Below are positions 35,746 to 44,525 of a DNA stretch of 64,000 nucleotides, piece after piece. The notes below the pieces were generated by a model. It was not told the origin of the DNA and searched no databases. It worked only from the letters and a program-made list of their open reading frames with translations. The DNA is from Streptomyces sp. Tu6071 (lineage in GTDB: Bacteria; Actinomycetota; Actinomycetes; Streptomycetales; Streptomycetaceae). Where the stretch lies: positions 5,602,945 to 5,666,944 of the forward strand of contig NZ_CM001165.1 of the NCBI RefSeq assembly GCF_000213055.1, written 5' to 3'. Every line of letters starts with the position of its first letter. Positions within the stretch are counted from its first letter, which is position 1. Position numbers and translations under genes: made by a program.

Positions 35746-36204
35746 ATGGCGATCGAGGCCGGCACCAAGGCCCCCGAGTTCGAGCTCAAGGACAACCACG
35801 GCCGCACCGTGCGCCTCTCGGACTTCCGCGGCGAGAAGAACGTGGTGCTCCTCTTCTTCCCGTTCGCCTTCACCGGGGTCTGCACCGGCGAGCTGTGCGC
35901 CCTGCGCGACGAGCTGCCGAAGTTCGAGAACGACGACACCCAGCTGCTCGCCGTCTCCAACGACTCCGTCCACAGCCTGCGCGTCTTCGCCGAGCAGGAG
36001 GGCCTGGAGTACCCGCTGCTCTCCGACTTCTGGCCGCACGGCGAGGTCTCGCGCGCCTACGGCGTCTTCGCCGAGGACAAGGGCTGCGCGGTGCGCGGCA
36101 CGTTCATCATCGACAAGGAGGGCGTCGTGCGCTGGACGGTCGTCAACGACCTCCCGGACGCGCGCGACCTCGGCGAGTACCTCAAGGCGCTCGACACGCT
36201 CTGA
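35746..36204 (+). CDS. ahpE: peroxiredoxin, AhpE type
   Basis: This 152-residue thiol peroxidase reduces hydroperoxides and peroxynitrite. The peroxidatic Cys46 is in the FTGVCTGELC segment, with a second Cys51 five residues on. That arrangement, the short length and the LSDFWPHGEVSRAYGVF signature fit the actinobacterial AhpE group. It lacks the C-terminal cysteine of typical 2-Cys peroxiredoxins. It lies between DUF3052 and the terD genes, consistent with a stress-response neighbourhood. The gene name is by family resemblance. Confidence 0.88.
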   Translation: MAIEAGTKAPEFELKDNHGRTVRLSDFRGEKNVVLLFFPFAFTGVCTGELCALRDELPKFENDDTQLLAVSNDSVHSLRVFAEQEGLEYPLLSDFWPHGEVSRAYGVFAEDKGCAVRGTFIIDKEGVVRWTVVNDLPDARDLGEYLKALDTL

Positions 36205-36272
36205 TCCGGCCCGCCCCGGGGCCCCGACACGCACTGCGGAGCCCCGGGCGAAAGAGCCCGTTTCCGGCGGGA

Positions 36273-36290
36273 ACCGGTCACTACTATCCG
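36273..36290 (+). promoter_or_regulatory. Ter-cluster promoter motif, copy 1
   Basis: ACCGGTCACTACTATCCG lies 77 bases before the first terD gene. Fifteen of 18 bases match ACCGGTCACTTCTACTCG before the aldolase operon at 40826. The embedded TACTAT resembles a -10 box. A CGTACG repeat (36289-36294 and 36311-36316) follows. A shared sigma factor or regulator is inferred. Confidence 0.5.
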
Positions 36291-36366
36291 TACGTTGTCC
36301 CGGATAACGACGTACGAAGGTGGCGACCGGCACTCGCCACCCACCCCCGACATCATTGGAGGACCC

Positions 36367-36942
36367 GTGGGAGTCAGCCTCAGCAAGGGCGGCAACGTAT
36401 CCCTGACCAAGGAGGCCCCCGGCCTCACCGCCGTGACCGTGGGTCTCGGCTGGGACGTGCGCACGACGACCGGCACCGACTTCGACCTCGACGCCAGCGC
36501 GATCCTCACCAACGCCGAGGGCAAGGTCTCCGGCGACGGGGACTTCGTCTTCTTCAACAACCTCAAGAGCTCCGACGGCTCCGTCGAGCACACCGGTGAC
36601 AACACCACCGGTGAGGGCGAGGGCGACGACGAGCAGATCAAGGTCAACCTCGCCGCCGTCCCCGCGACCGTCGACAAGATCGTCTTCCCGGTCTCGATCT
36701 ACGACGCCGAGAACCGCCAGCAGTCCTTCGGCCAGGTCCGCAACGCCTTCATCCGCGTCGTGAACCAGGCCGGCGGCACCGAGATCGCCCGCTACGACCT
36801 CTCCGAGGACGCCTCGACCGAGACCGCCATGGTCTTCGGCGAGCTGTACCGCAACGGGGCGGAGTGGAAGTTCCGCGCCATCGGCCAGGGCTACGCCTCG
36901 GGCCTGCGCGGGATCGCCCAGGACTTCGGCGTCAACGTCTGA
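36367..36942 (+). CDS. terD: TerD-family tellurium-resistance/stress protein
   Basis: This 191-residue calcium-binding beta-sandwich protein begins [20 protein letters not shown], the TerD signature. The double calcium-binding motif is visible in [19 protein letters not shown] and in the acidic [14 protein letters not shown]. The closing [19 protein letters not shown] and [11 protein letters not shown] blocks are complete. TerD proteins mark a membrane-associated stress system linked to tellurite, phage and general stress; in streptomycetes they affect differentiation. It is followed by a second, very similar copy after a terminator-like hairpin. The GTG start at 36367 has TGGAGG upstream. 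Confidence 0.94.
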   Translation: MGVSLSKGGNVSLTKEAPGLTAVTVGLGWDVRTTTGTDFDLDASAILTNAEGKVSGDGDFVFFNNLKSSDGSVEHTGDNTTGEGEGDDEQIKVNLAAVPATVDKIVFPVSIYDAENRQQSFGQVRNAFIRVVNQAGGTEIARYDLSEDASTETAMVFGELYRNGAEWKFRAIGQGYASGLRGIAQDFGVNV

Positions 36943-36980
36943 GCCGCACGAGGCTCTGAGCCGTACCAGGCAGGCACCGG

Positions 36981-37017
36981 CCGCGCGCCCCTCCGTCCAC
37001 CGGACGGCGGCGCGCGG
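36981..37017 (+). terminator. hairpin between the two terD genes
   Basis: CCGCGCGCCCCTCCGTCC and GGACGGCGGCGCGCGG pair almost fully around a short loop, about 40 bases after the first terD stop. It may uncouple the two terD genes. Confidence 0.55.
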
Positions 37018-37068
37018 CCCGTTCCGTACCGCCTCCGCTCTTCAGCGGTCCACCAGGGGAGGAAACAC

Positions 37069-37644
37069 ATGGGTGTCACGCTCGCCAAGGGAGGCAATGT
37101 CTCCCTCTCCAAAGCCGCGCCGAACCTGAGCAACGTCCTGGTCGGCCTCGGCTGGGACGCCCGCTCGACCACCGGCGCCCCCTTCGACCTCGACGCCAGC
37201 GCCCTGCTGTGCGCGAACGGGCGCGTGCTCGGCGACGAGTGGTTCGTCTTCTACAACCAGCTCACGAGCCCCGACGGCTCCGTCGAGCACACCGGGGACA
37301 ACCTCACGGGCGAGGGCGAGGGCGACGACGAATCGCTTCTCGTGGACCTCGACAAGGTCCCCGCGCACTGCGACAAGATCGTCTTCGCCGTCTCCATCCA
37401 CGAGGCCGAGGCCCGCAGGCAGAGCTTCGGGCAGGTGTCCAACGCCTTCATCCGCGTGGTCAATCAGGCGGACGGGCAGGAACTCGCCCGGTACGACCTC
37501 TCCGAGGACGCCTCCACCGAGACGGCGATGATCTTCGGCGAGGTCTACCGCTACGGACAGGAATGGAAGTTCCGGGCGGTCGGTCAGGGGTACGCGTCCG
37601 GCCTGAGGGGCATCGCTCTAGACTTCGGGGTCAACGTTTCGTAA
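37069..37644 (+). CDS. terD: TerD-family protein, second copy
   Basis: This 191-residue paralogue is the same length as the gene before it and similar throughout. It starts [20 protein letters not shown], has the calcium site [17 protein letters not shown] and the acidic [14 protein letters not shown] loop, and ends [13 protein letters not shown]. Both calcium-binding blocks are intact. Unlike the first copy it has two cysteines (in LLCANG and AHCDK). It lies 74 bases before the DUF475 membrane gene, and the two may be read together. Tandem terD copies usually reflect subunits of one membrane-associated complex. Confidence 0.93.
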   Translation: MGVTLAKGGNVSLSKAAPNLSNVLVGLGWDARSTTGAPFDLDASALLCANGRVLGDEWFVFYNQLTSPDGSVEHTGDNLTGEGEGDDESLLVDLDKVPAHCDKIVFAVSIHEAEARRQSFGQVSNAFIRVVNQADGQELARYDLSEDASTETAMIFGEVYRYGQEWKFRAVGQGYASGLRGIALDFGVNVS

Positions 37645-37717
37645 AGCCGGACACGGCGCGGAGGGAGTGCTCCTCCAGACAGGTCCGGAGGGGCCCTCCA
37701 ACGATGGGGAATACGCA

Positions 37718-38845
37718 GTGCTGTTGAAAACCTTCGGCTGGTCCTTCGGGATCACCGTGCTCGGGCTCGTCGCCGCCGCCTTCTACGGCGGCTGGACCGC
37801 CTTCGGTGTCGTGGCGATCCTCGCGGTCCTGGAGATCTCGCTCTCCTTCGACAACGCGGTGATCAACGCCGGAATCCTGAAGAAGATGAACGCCTTCTGG
37901 CAGAAGATCTTCCTCACCGTCGGCGTCCTGATCGCCGTCTTCGGCATGCGGCTCGTCTTCCCGGTCCTGATCGTGGCGGTCACCGCCAAGATCAACCCGG
38001 TCGACGCCGTGGACCTCGCGATCAACAACAAGGACCACTACCAGGCGCTCGTCACCGACGCCCACCCGGCCATCGCGGCCTTCGGCGGGATGTTCCTGAT
38101 GATGATCTTCCTCGACTTCATCTTCGAGGACCACGACATCAAGTGGCTGGGCTGGCTGGAGCGCCCGCTCGCCAAGCTCGGCAAGGTCGACATGCTGTCG
38201 GTCTGCGTCGCCCTGATCCTGCTGCTCATCGCCTCCATGACGGTCGCCACGCACGCGCACGTGCACGGCGGCGGCCACGTCGACAAGGCCGAGACGGTCC
38301 TGCTCTCCGGGATCGCCGGGCTCATCACGTATCTCATCGTCGGCGGGCTCTCCGGGTTCTTCGAGAACAAACTCGAAGAGGAGGAGGAACGCGAGGAGGA
38401 GCGCGAGGAGGAGGCCGTCAAGGGCGGCACGTCCCGCTCCGCCGTCGCGCTCGCCGGCAAGGGCGCCTTCTTCATGTTCCTCTACCTCGAAGTCATCGAC
38501 GCATCCTTCTCCTTCGACGGCGTCATCGGCGCCTTCGCGATCACGAACGACATCATCCTGATGGCGCTGGGCCTCGGCATCGGCGCGATGTACATCCGTT
38601 CGCTCACGGTCTACCTCGTCCGCCAGGGCACCCTGGACGACTACGTCTACCTGGAACACGGCGCGCACTACGCGATCGGCGCCCTCTCCGTCCTCCTCCT
38701 CGTCACCATCCGGTACGAGATCCCCGAGGTCGTCACCGGCCTCATCGGCGTCGTGCTGATCGCCGCCTCCTTCTGGTCCTCGGTACGGCGCAACAAGCGC
38801 ATCGCGGCGGAGGAGGGACACGAGGCCGAGAAGGTCGCCGTCTGA
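37718..38845 (+). CDS. DUF475/TerC-like integral membrane protein
   Basis: This 375-residue protein has about nine hydrophobic helices. It carries two inverted FDNA/FDGV motifs typical of the TerC/DUF475 superfamily: LEISLSFDNAVINAGIL (first half) and DASFSFDGVIGAFAIT (second half), with conserved acidic residues inside the membrane that probably bind metal. A highly charged cytoplasmic loop of EEEEEREEEREEEAV lies near residue 225, and a His-rich loop (HAHVHGGGHVD) near 180. TerC relatives export Mn2+ or partner with TerD in a membrane complex. Its place right behind two terD genes supports the second role. The GTG start at 37718 is behind GGGGA. Confidence 0.88.
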   Translation: MLLKTFGWSFGITVLGLVAAAFYGGWTAFGVVAILAVLEISLSFDNAVINAGILKKMNAFWQKIFLTVGVLIAVFGMRLVFPVLIVAVTAKINPVDAVDLAINNKDHYQALVTDAHPAIAAFGGMFLMMIFLDFIFEDHDIKWLGWLERPLAKLGKVDMLSVCVALILLLIASMTVATHAHVHGGGHVDKAETVLLSGIAGLITYLIVGGLSGFFENKLEEEEEREEEREEEAVKGGTSRSAVALAGKGAFFMFLYLEVIDASFSFDGVIGAFAITNDIILMALGLGIGAMYIRSLTVYLVRQGTLDDYVYLEHGAHYAIGALSVLLLVTIRYEIPEVVTGLIGVVLIAASFWSSVRRNKRIAAEEGHEAEKVAV

Positions 38846-38950
38846 GCCCTCGCGGGACCCGGGAGACAGCCGGGCCGCGCGCTTTCGGCCAGGTCACGGC
38901 CGAAGCGCGGGCCCTGGTGTAACGGGCCCCGCGCGCTGGGCACCCTCTTC

Positions 38951-38987
38951 GTGGGGGCGGTCCGAGGACACCTCGGACCGCCCCCAC
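38951..38987 (+). terminator. perfect 17-bp hairpin after DUF475
   Basis: Arms 38951-38967 and 38971-38987 are exactly complementary with a three-base loop. The hairpin lies 105 bases after DUF475 and 39 bases before the next ter gene. It is a likely terminator or processing site. Confidence 0.7.
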
Positions 38988-39025
38988 GCGCGTTGGTCAC
39001 GACGGGACGACAGAGGTGTGTGGGC

Positions 39026-39781
39026 ATGGCCTTCCTGGACGGGCTGCGGGGCGGAGCCGCCGCCTTCGACAGCGGAAACACGAGCGGCAGCGCGATCGAA
39101 CTGACCAAACGGCACCCCACGGTCTCCCTCTCCAAGGAGGGCGCCGTCTCGGGGAACCTGCGGGTCAACCTCTCCTGGCGGATGCGGACGAGCGACTTCG
39201 GCGAGCGGCGCCCCGGTGGGGGGCTGCGGGGGCTGCGGAGCGGCTGGCGCAACCCGCTCAAGTTCTTCCAGCCCGACGTCGTCCAGGCGCACACGCAGTC
39301 CATGGTCAACGTCGACCTCGACCTCGGCTGCCTCTACGAGCTGAAGGACGGCACCAAGGGCGTCGTGCAGCCGCTCGGCGGCTTCCTCGGCGACCTCAAC
39401 GAGCCGCCCTACCTCAAGCTCAGCGGCGACGACCGCTTCGGCGCCCCGTCCGGCGAGACGATGTACCTCAACCTCGACCAGAAGGACGAGTTCAAGCGGC
39501 TCCTCGTCTTCGTCTACATCTACGACCAGACGCCCGCCTTCGACCGCACGCAGGCGCAGGTCACCCTCTACCCCAGCAGCGGCCGGCAGATCGTCATCGA
39601 CCTCGACGAGCGGGCCCCGGAGGCGCGCTCGTGCGCCGTGCTGAGGATCGAGAACGTGAAGGGCGAGCTGATCGTGCACCGGGAGGTGCGGTTCGTGTAC
39701 GGCTTCCAGGCGGAGCTGGACCGGCTCTACGGGTGGGGCCTGCAGTGGGGGCGCGGGTTCAAGTCGAAGGCGGGGCGCTGA
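39026..39781 (+). CDS. TerA-like tellurium-resistance family protein
   Basis: This 251-residue TerD-superfamily protein differs from the canonical pair. It opens MAFLDGLRGG and has KRHPTVSLSKEGAVSGNLRV, a TerA-like N-terminal beta-strand. Then come NVDLDLGCLYELKDGTKGVV and DLNEPPYLKLSGDDRFGAPS, which replace the usual calcium motif. It ends VRFVYGFQAELDRLYGWGLQ. TerA proteins are components of the membrane-linked Ter complex. No calcium-binding GEGEGDDE loop is present, so it probably has a structural role. It follows DUF475 after a strong hairpin and may have its own promoter. Confidence 0.8.
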   Translation: MAFLDGLRGGAAAFDSGNTSGSAIELTKRHPTVSLSKEGAVSGNLRVNLSWRMRTSDFGERRPGGGLRGLRSGWRNPLKFFQPDVVQAHTQSMVNVDLDLGCLYELKDGTKGVVQPLGGFLGDLNEPPYLKLSGDDRFGAPSGETMYLNLDQKDEFKRLLVFVYIYDQTPAFDRTQAQVTLYPSSGRQIVIDLDERAPEARSCAVLRIENVKGELIVHREVRFVYGFQAELDRLYGWGLQWGRGFKSKAGR

Positions 39782-39826
39782 CGCGGGTCGCGGGGGCGGG
39801 CGTCGGGTGCGGGCCCGCCTGGTTTC

Positions 39827-39869
39827 CGGGCTCCGCCCCGGACGCCGCTCCTCGATCGCCGGAGGGGAT
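39827..39869. repeat. dispersed GC-rich intergenic repeat, single copy
   Basis: This copy contains GGGCTCCGCCCC, then GCTCCTCGATCGCCGGAGGGG. It is the same element as the arms at 34791-34927 and the copy at 16713, here between convergent genes. Confidence 0.55.
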
Positions 39870-39923
39870 GGCCCCTCGCGGCGCGGGCTGCCCGTTCTTC
39901 GCGCGCGGGCTGCCCGGGACCGC

Positions 39924-40673
39924 TCACCTGAGGAACTGCGGGCCCATCAGCGGCAGGCCCTCGTCCGGCTCGTACTGCGGGTGGCCGTACGGGTCGGGGG
40001 CGGGCTGCTGCGGGTAGCCGTACGGGGCCGGGGGCGCCGTCGGGGGCTGCGGGTAGCCGTAGGCCGGGACGGGCGCGGGGGCGGGGACGGGGGCCGGTTC
40101 CGGGGTCGGGGCCGGGTCGGGGGCCGCTGACTCGTCGACCGTGATGCCGAAGTCCGTCGCCAGGCCGATCAGGCCGTTGCTGTAGCCCTCGCCGAGCGCG
40201 CGGAACTTCCACTCGCCGCCCCTGCGGTACAGCTCCCCGCAGATCAGCGCCGTCTCCGCGCCCGTCTCCGGGCGGATCTCGAAGGACGCGTACGGCTCGG
40301 CGTTCTCCCCGGCCGCAGCGTCGAGCAGCAGCAGGCGCAGGTCCCGTACGCCCTCGAAGGGCAGGCTCTCGGCCGAGGCGACGAGCAGGACCCGTTCCAC
40401 CTCCGTGTCCACGCGCGCCAGATCGGCCTGAATCGTGTCCCGCATGCTGCTGCCCAGGCGCCGCTTCCCGAGGCTCCACACCGTCCCCGAAGGGTGCCGG
40501 GGCTGGTTGTAGAAGACGAAGTCGTCGTCGGAGCGCACGCGTCCGTCCGCCGCGAGCAGCAGCGCCGAGGCGTCGACCACCGAGACCTCGGGGCTGGGCG
40601 ACCAGCACACGACGGCGCGGACCGCCGCCGCCTCGACCGGGACGTTCGAGCCTTTCAGCATGGCGTGCGTCAT
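39924..40673 (-). CDS. TerD-family protein with Pro/Tyr-rich C-terminal tail
   Basis: This 249-residue protein has residues 1-175 as a TerD-like sandwich: MLKGSNVPV, VSVVDASALLLAADGRVRSD, ALICGELYRRGGEWKFRALG and GLIGLATDFGITV. The acidic calcium loop GEGEGDDE of classical TerD is missing; the equivalent stretch reads SSMRDTIQADL. Residues about 180-240 form a low-complexity tail of PAP repeats and YGYPQ/YGHPQ units, probably disordered and suited to binding. It is transcribed divergently from the aldolase operon across 196 bases, so the two may share control. I start it at the ATG at 40673 (MTHAMLKGSN), 12 residues inside the longest frame. Confidence 0.85.
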   Translation of the reverse strand: MTHAMLKGSNVPVEAAAVRAVVCWSPSPEVSVVDASALLLAADGRVRSDDDFVFYNQPRHPSGTVWSLGKRRLGSSMRDTIQADLARVDTEVERVLLVASAESLPFEGVRDLRLLLLDAAAGENAEPYASFEIRPETGAETALICGELYRRGGEWKFRALGEGYSNGLIGLATDFGITVDESAAPDPAPTPEPAPVPAPAPVPAYGYPQPPTAPPAPYGYPQQPAPDPYGHPQYEPDEGLPLMGPQFLR

Positions 40674-40825
40674 ACCTTCATCCTGCCTTCCCGGGGTACC
40701 CGGGGACAACGCGGGTGCTCCCGCGCCGCACGGGTGAGCGCCCCTTCCGTATCGATCCGCCCACCCCCGGTTACCAGAAGTTCACGGGCCGAGGGAACCA
40801 CTCCGGTCAGCTCGTACGTACTATT

Positions 40826-40843
40826 ACCGGTCACTTCTACTCG
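40826..40843 (+). promoter_or_regulatory. Ter-cluster promoter motif, copy 2
   Basis: ACCGGTCACTTCTACTCG lies 27 bases before the start of the aldolase gene. It matches 15 of 18 bases of the copy before terD at 36273. Just upstream is GTACGTACTATTA, a possible -10 region. Confidence 0.5.
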
Positions 40844-40869
40844 AACATTTCTTCCACTTGAGGGGTCAG

Positions 40870-42045
40870 ATGCAGCACTTCGGGCACATCGCCCCGGCGG
40901 AGCGCGCCCGGCTCTTCCACCGGGAACCGCGCGCCTTCGCCGCGGACTCGCCGCCGGAGTTCCTCGCGACCGCGCTCGGCGCGACCCTGTACACGCCGGC
41001 GACGCGCCCCCGGCTCGCCGACGACGTGCGCAAGCAGGCCGCGCGCGGGACGGTCTCCATGGTGCTGTGCCTGGAGGACTCCATCAGCGACGAGGACGTG
41101 CCCGCCGCCGAGCGGAACCTCGTCCACCAGCTCGGCGTCCTCGCCGCCGGGCCCGCCGACGCGCTCCCGCTGCTCTTCGTACGCGTCCGCACGCCCGAGC
41201 AGCTCAGCGATCTCGCCCGCCGCCTCGGCCCCTCGCTCCGCGTCCTCAGCGGCTTCGTCCTGCCCAAGTTCACCGAGAAGTGCGGACTCGCCTTCCTGGA
41301 CGCCCTCGCCGCCGCCGAGAGCGCGGCCGGGCACCGTCTCTACGCGATGCCCGTCCTCGAATCGCCCGAACTGCTCCACGTGGAGACCCGCCACGAGGCA
41401 CTGGCCGGAATCGCGCGCACCGTGCGCGCCCACCGCGACCGCGTCCTCGCCCTGCGCCTCGGCGTCACCGACTTCTGCTCCGCCTACGGACTGCGCAGAC
41501 CCGCCGACCTCACCGCCTACGACGTCCGCATCGTCGCCTCCGTCATCGCCGACGTCGTCAACGTCCTCGGCCGCGCGGACGGCACCGGCTTCACCATCAC
41601 CGGACCCGTCTGGGAGTACTTCCCCGTCGCCGAGCGGATGTTCAAGCCGCAACTGCGCCGCACGCCCTTCGTCGGCGGCGAGGCCGACGAGCTGCGCGAC
41701 GCGCTCATCGAGCGCGACATGGACGGACTGCTGCGCGAGATCGCCCTCGACCGCGCCAACGGCCTGCTCGGCAAGACCTGCATCCACCCCAGCCACGTCG
41801 CCCCCGTGCACGCCCTCTCCGTCGTCACGCACGAGGAGTACAGCGACGCCGAGGACATCCTGCGGCCCGAGCGGGGCGGCGGCGGCGTGCTCCGCTCCGC
41901 GTACACGAACAAGATGAACGAGGTGAAGCCGCACCGCGCCTGGGCCGAGCGCATCCTGCGCCGCGCGGACGCCTTCGGTGTCGCCCGCGAGGACGTCGGC
42001 TTCGTCGACCTCCTCGCCGCCGTCACCCCGCAGGACGCCCTGTGA
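40870..42045 (+). CDS. HpcH/HpaI (CitE-like) aldolase of the Ter biosynthetic operon
   Basis: This 391-residue TIM-barrel lyase belongs to the citrate lyase beta/HpcH family. Magnesium-binding and substrate residues are visible: the acidic pair in SMVLCLEDSISDEDV, FVLPKF, the Glu in MPVLESPELLH, and LRLGVTDFCSAYGLRR. GKTCIHPSHV is the family's C-terminal signature. It is the first of three genes joined by 4-base overlaps, with the PRTase fusion and the HAD gene. The same trio is known from comparative genomics of ter loci, where it is proposed to make a nucleoside-like metabolite. Substrate is not established. The ATG at 40870 follows GAGGGG. Confidence 0.9.
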   Translation: MQHFGHIAPAERARLFHREPRAFAADSPPEFLATALGATLYTPATRPRLADDVRKQAARGTVSMVLCLEDSISDEDVPAAERNLVHQLGVLAAGPADALPLLFVRVRTPEQLSDLARRLGPSLRVLSGFVLPKFTEKCGLAFLDALAAAESAAGHRLYAMPVLESPELLHVETRHEALAGIARTVRAHRDRVLALRLGVTDFCSAYGLRRPADLTAYDVRIVASVIADVVNVLGRADGTGFTITGPVWEYFPVAERMFKPQLRRTPFVGGEADELRDALIERDMDGLLREIALDRANGLLGKTCIHPSHVAPVHALSVVTHEEYSDAEDILRPERGGGGVLRSAYTNKMNEVKPHRAWAERILRRADAFGVAREDVGFVDLLAAVTPQDAL

Positions 42046-44525
42046 GCCCCGCGCGCAGCCCCCTGCGACCGAGCGAAAGAGACGAACACGTGGTGTGGAC
42101 AGGAAGCTGGGTCGCCGAGCGCCTCGGCGTGCGGCTGAGCGGCGCCCCCGGCATCGAGGACCTGCTCGGCCTCGCGCTGCGCCGCAACCCCAAGCGCGCC
42201 CACCTCCTCGTCTCGCACGTCCTCGGCAAGCACGTGCCGCGCTCCCCGCGCGTCGTCGCCGAGACCGGCCGCGCGCTCGGCCGCGAGGTCCGGGTGCTCC
42301 TCGGCCCGGCGGCGGACGAGGCCGTCGTCCTCGGCTACGCCGAGACGGCCACCGGGCTCGGGCAGTGCGTCGCCGACGGCATCGGCACCGCCGCCTACCT
42401 GCACTCCACGCGCCGCCCCGTCCCCGGCGTCACCCCCGTCGGCGGCTTCGAGGAGGCGCACTCGCACGCCACCTCGCACCTCCTGCTCCCCGCCGATCCG
42501 GCGCTGCTCACCGCGCCCGGGCCGCTCGTCCTCGTCGACGACGAGTTCTCGACCGGGTCCACCGTCATCAACACGCTGCGCGAGCTGCACGCCCTGCGCC
42601 CCCGCACCCGCTACGTCGTCGTCGCCCTCACCGACATGCGCGGCCCCGCCGACCGCGCCCGCCTCGACGCCCTCGCCACCGAGCTGGACGCCCGCGTCGA
42701 CCTCGTCGCCGCCGTCGCCGGACACGTCGAGCTGCCCCCGGACGTACTGGACCGGGGACTCGCGCTCGTGGCCGCCGAGGAGGCACGACAGGCCGACCGG
42801 GAGCGCACCGCCGAGGCCGTACGGTCGCGGGCGACGCCCCTGCGCCTGGAGCTGGACTGGCCCGCCGGGCTCCCCGAAGGCGGTCGGCACGGCTTCGCGC
42901 CCACCGACAGGGACCGGCTCGACGCCGCGCTGCCCGCCCTCGCCGAGCACGTGCGCGCGGCGCTCCCCGAAGGCGGCGGGCGGCTGCTCGTCCTCGGCAC
43001 CGAGGAGCTGATGTACGCCCCGCTGCGCCTCGCCGAGGCGGTCGAGACGGCCGCGCCCGAGTGGGACGTGTGCTTCTCGACCACGACCCGCTCCCCGGTC
43101 CTCGCCGTCGACGACCCCGGCTACGCGATCCGCACCGCCCTCACCTTCCCCGCCCACGACGACCCGGCGGACGGCCCGGGGCCGCGCTACACGTACAACG
43201 TCGCGGGCGCGGGCTTCGACGCGCTCCTCCTCGTCACCGACGCCGCCGGCGACACCCCCGCACTGCGCGCGCCGGGCGGCCTCCTCGACACCCTCGCCGG
43301 GCACACCCCCCGCCTCCTGTACGCGGCGCTCCCGCACCACGCGCCCCGCGTGCCCCACCCCCGTACCGCACCGGAGGACACCCTGCTCCCCGAACCGCTC
43401 CGCGGTCCCGCCTTCTCCAGCTACCCCGCCGACGACGTCGGCTGGCTGCTCCAGGACCTCTCGGACACCCCGCTCGAAGCCCCCACCGAGGAGCGCGAGG
43501 AGGCGATCCAGAGCGGCGGCGCGCACTACGCCGAGTCGCTGCCCGTCGAGTACCAGCCCACCCCCGCCTACCAGCGGCTCTACCACGACGCGCTCGACGC
43601 CTCCGCCGCGCGCGTCGCGACCGCCGTCGGCACCGTCACCGAGACCGTGCTCGCCGAGCGCTCCCCGCGCCCCGTCCTCGTCTCGCTCGCCCGCGCCGGG
43701 ACCCCCGTCGGGGTGCTCATGCGGCGCTGGGCGCGCGAACGGCACGGCATCGACGTACCGCACTACGCCGTCTCGATCGTGCGCGGGCGCGGCATCGACG
43801 CCAACGCGCTGCGCTGGCTCGCCGCCCACCACGACCCGCGCGACGTCGTCTTCGTCGACGGCTGGACGGGCAAGGGCGCCATCACACGCGAACTCGCCGA
43901 AGCCCTCCAGGACTTCCCCGATTTCGACCCCGGGATCGCCGTCCTCGCCGACCCCGGCTCCTGCGTGCGCACCTACGGCACGCGCGAGGACTTCCTCATC
44001 CCGTCCGCGTGCCTCAACTCCACCGTCTCCGGGCTCATATCCCGGACGGTGCTGCGCGCCGACCTCGTCGGCCCCGACGACTTCCACGGCGCGAAGTTCT
44101 ACCGCGAACTCGCCGGTGCGGACGTCTCGAACGCCTTCGTCGACACGGTCGCCGACCGCTTCGGCGAGGTCGCCGACGCCGTCGGGCAGCGCGTCAAGGA
44201 ACTCGCCGCCGGCGACCGCGCGCCGACGTGGGAGGGCTGGCGGGCGGTGGAACGCCTCAGCGAGGAGTACGGGATCAACGACGTCAACCTCGTCAAGCCG
44301 GGCGTCGGCGAGACCACGCGCGTACTGCTGCGCCGCGTGCCGTGGCGCATCGTCGCGCGCCGCGACGCGGGCGCCGACCTCGACCACATCAGGCTCCTCG
44401 CCGAGCAGCGCGGCGTCCCCGTCGAGGAGACGGACGACCTCCCGTACACGTGCGTCGGGCTCATCCACCCCCGCTACACACGCGGCGCCACGGGCGCGGA
44501 CGGCAAGGCGGTGAACCTCGCATGA
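42042..44525 (+). CDS. fused PRTase_2-TRSP-StiP/PRTase_1-PELOTA Ter-operon protein
   Basis: This 827-residue multidomain enzyme has four regions. Residues about 15-250 are a phosphoribosyltransferase (PRTase_2) with the PRPP loop LVLVDDEFSTGST near 162-174. Residues about 290-450 are the TRSP domain, whose namesake motif is visible in CFSTTTRSPVLA near 348. Residues about 458-690 are the second PRTase, formerly called cysteine protease StiP: FSSYPADDVGWLLQDLS, IQSGGAHYAESLPVEYQP, and the PRPP-like VVFVDGWTGKGAITREL near 602. Residues about 748-820 are a PELOTA/L7Ae RNA-binding-like domain. To my knowledge PRTase_2-TRSP and StiP-PELOTA are often separate genes. The GTG start at 42042 overlaps the aldolase stop (GTGA); GTG at 42090 is an alternative. 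The product is inferred to be a nucleoside-like compound. Confidence 0.87.
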   Translation: MSPARSPLRPSERDEHVVWTGSWVAERLGVRLSGAPGIEDLLGLALRRNPKRAHLLVSHVLGKHVPRSPRVVAETGRALGREVRVLLGPAADEAVVLGYAETATGLGQCVADGIGTAAYLHSTRRPVPGVTPVGGFEEAHSHATSHLLLPADPALLTAPGPLVLVDDEFSTGSTVINTLRELHALRPRTRYVVVALTDMRGPADRARLDALATELDARVDLVAAVAGHVELPPDVLDRGLALVAAEEARQADRERTAEAVRSRATPLRLELDWPAGLPEGGRHGFAPTDRDRLDAALPALAEHVRAALPEGGGRLLVLGTEELMYAPLRLAEAVETAAPEWDVCFSTTTRSPVLAVDDPGYAIRTALTFPAHDDPADGPGPRYTYNVAGAGFDALLLVTDAAGDTPALRAPGGLLDTLAGHTPRLLYAALPHHAPRVPHPRTAPEDTLLPEPLRGPAFSSYPADDVGWLLQDLSDTPLEAPTEEREEAIQSGGAHYAESLPVEYQPTPAYQRLYHDALDASAARVATAVGTVTETVLAERSPRPVLVSLARAGTPVGVLMRRWARERHGIDVPHYAVSIVRGRGIDANALRWLAAHHDPRDVVFVDGWTGKGAITRELAEALQDFPDFDPGIAVLADPGSCVRTYGTREDFLIPSACLNSTVSGLISRTVLRADLVGPDDFHGAKFYRELAGADVSNAFVDTVADRFGEVADAVGQRVKELAAGDRAPTWEGWRAVERLSEEYGINDVNLVKPGVGETTRVLLRRVPWRIVARRDAGADLDHIRLLAEQRGVPVEETDDLPYTCVGLIHPRYTRGATGADGKAVNLA

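Noticed and set aside
40494..42041. Upstream extension of the fused PRTase frame over the aldolase gene
   Set aside because: It is antisense-like low-complexity sequence in the frame of a well-supported gene. The GTGA overlap at 42042 is a better start.
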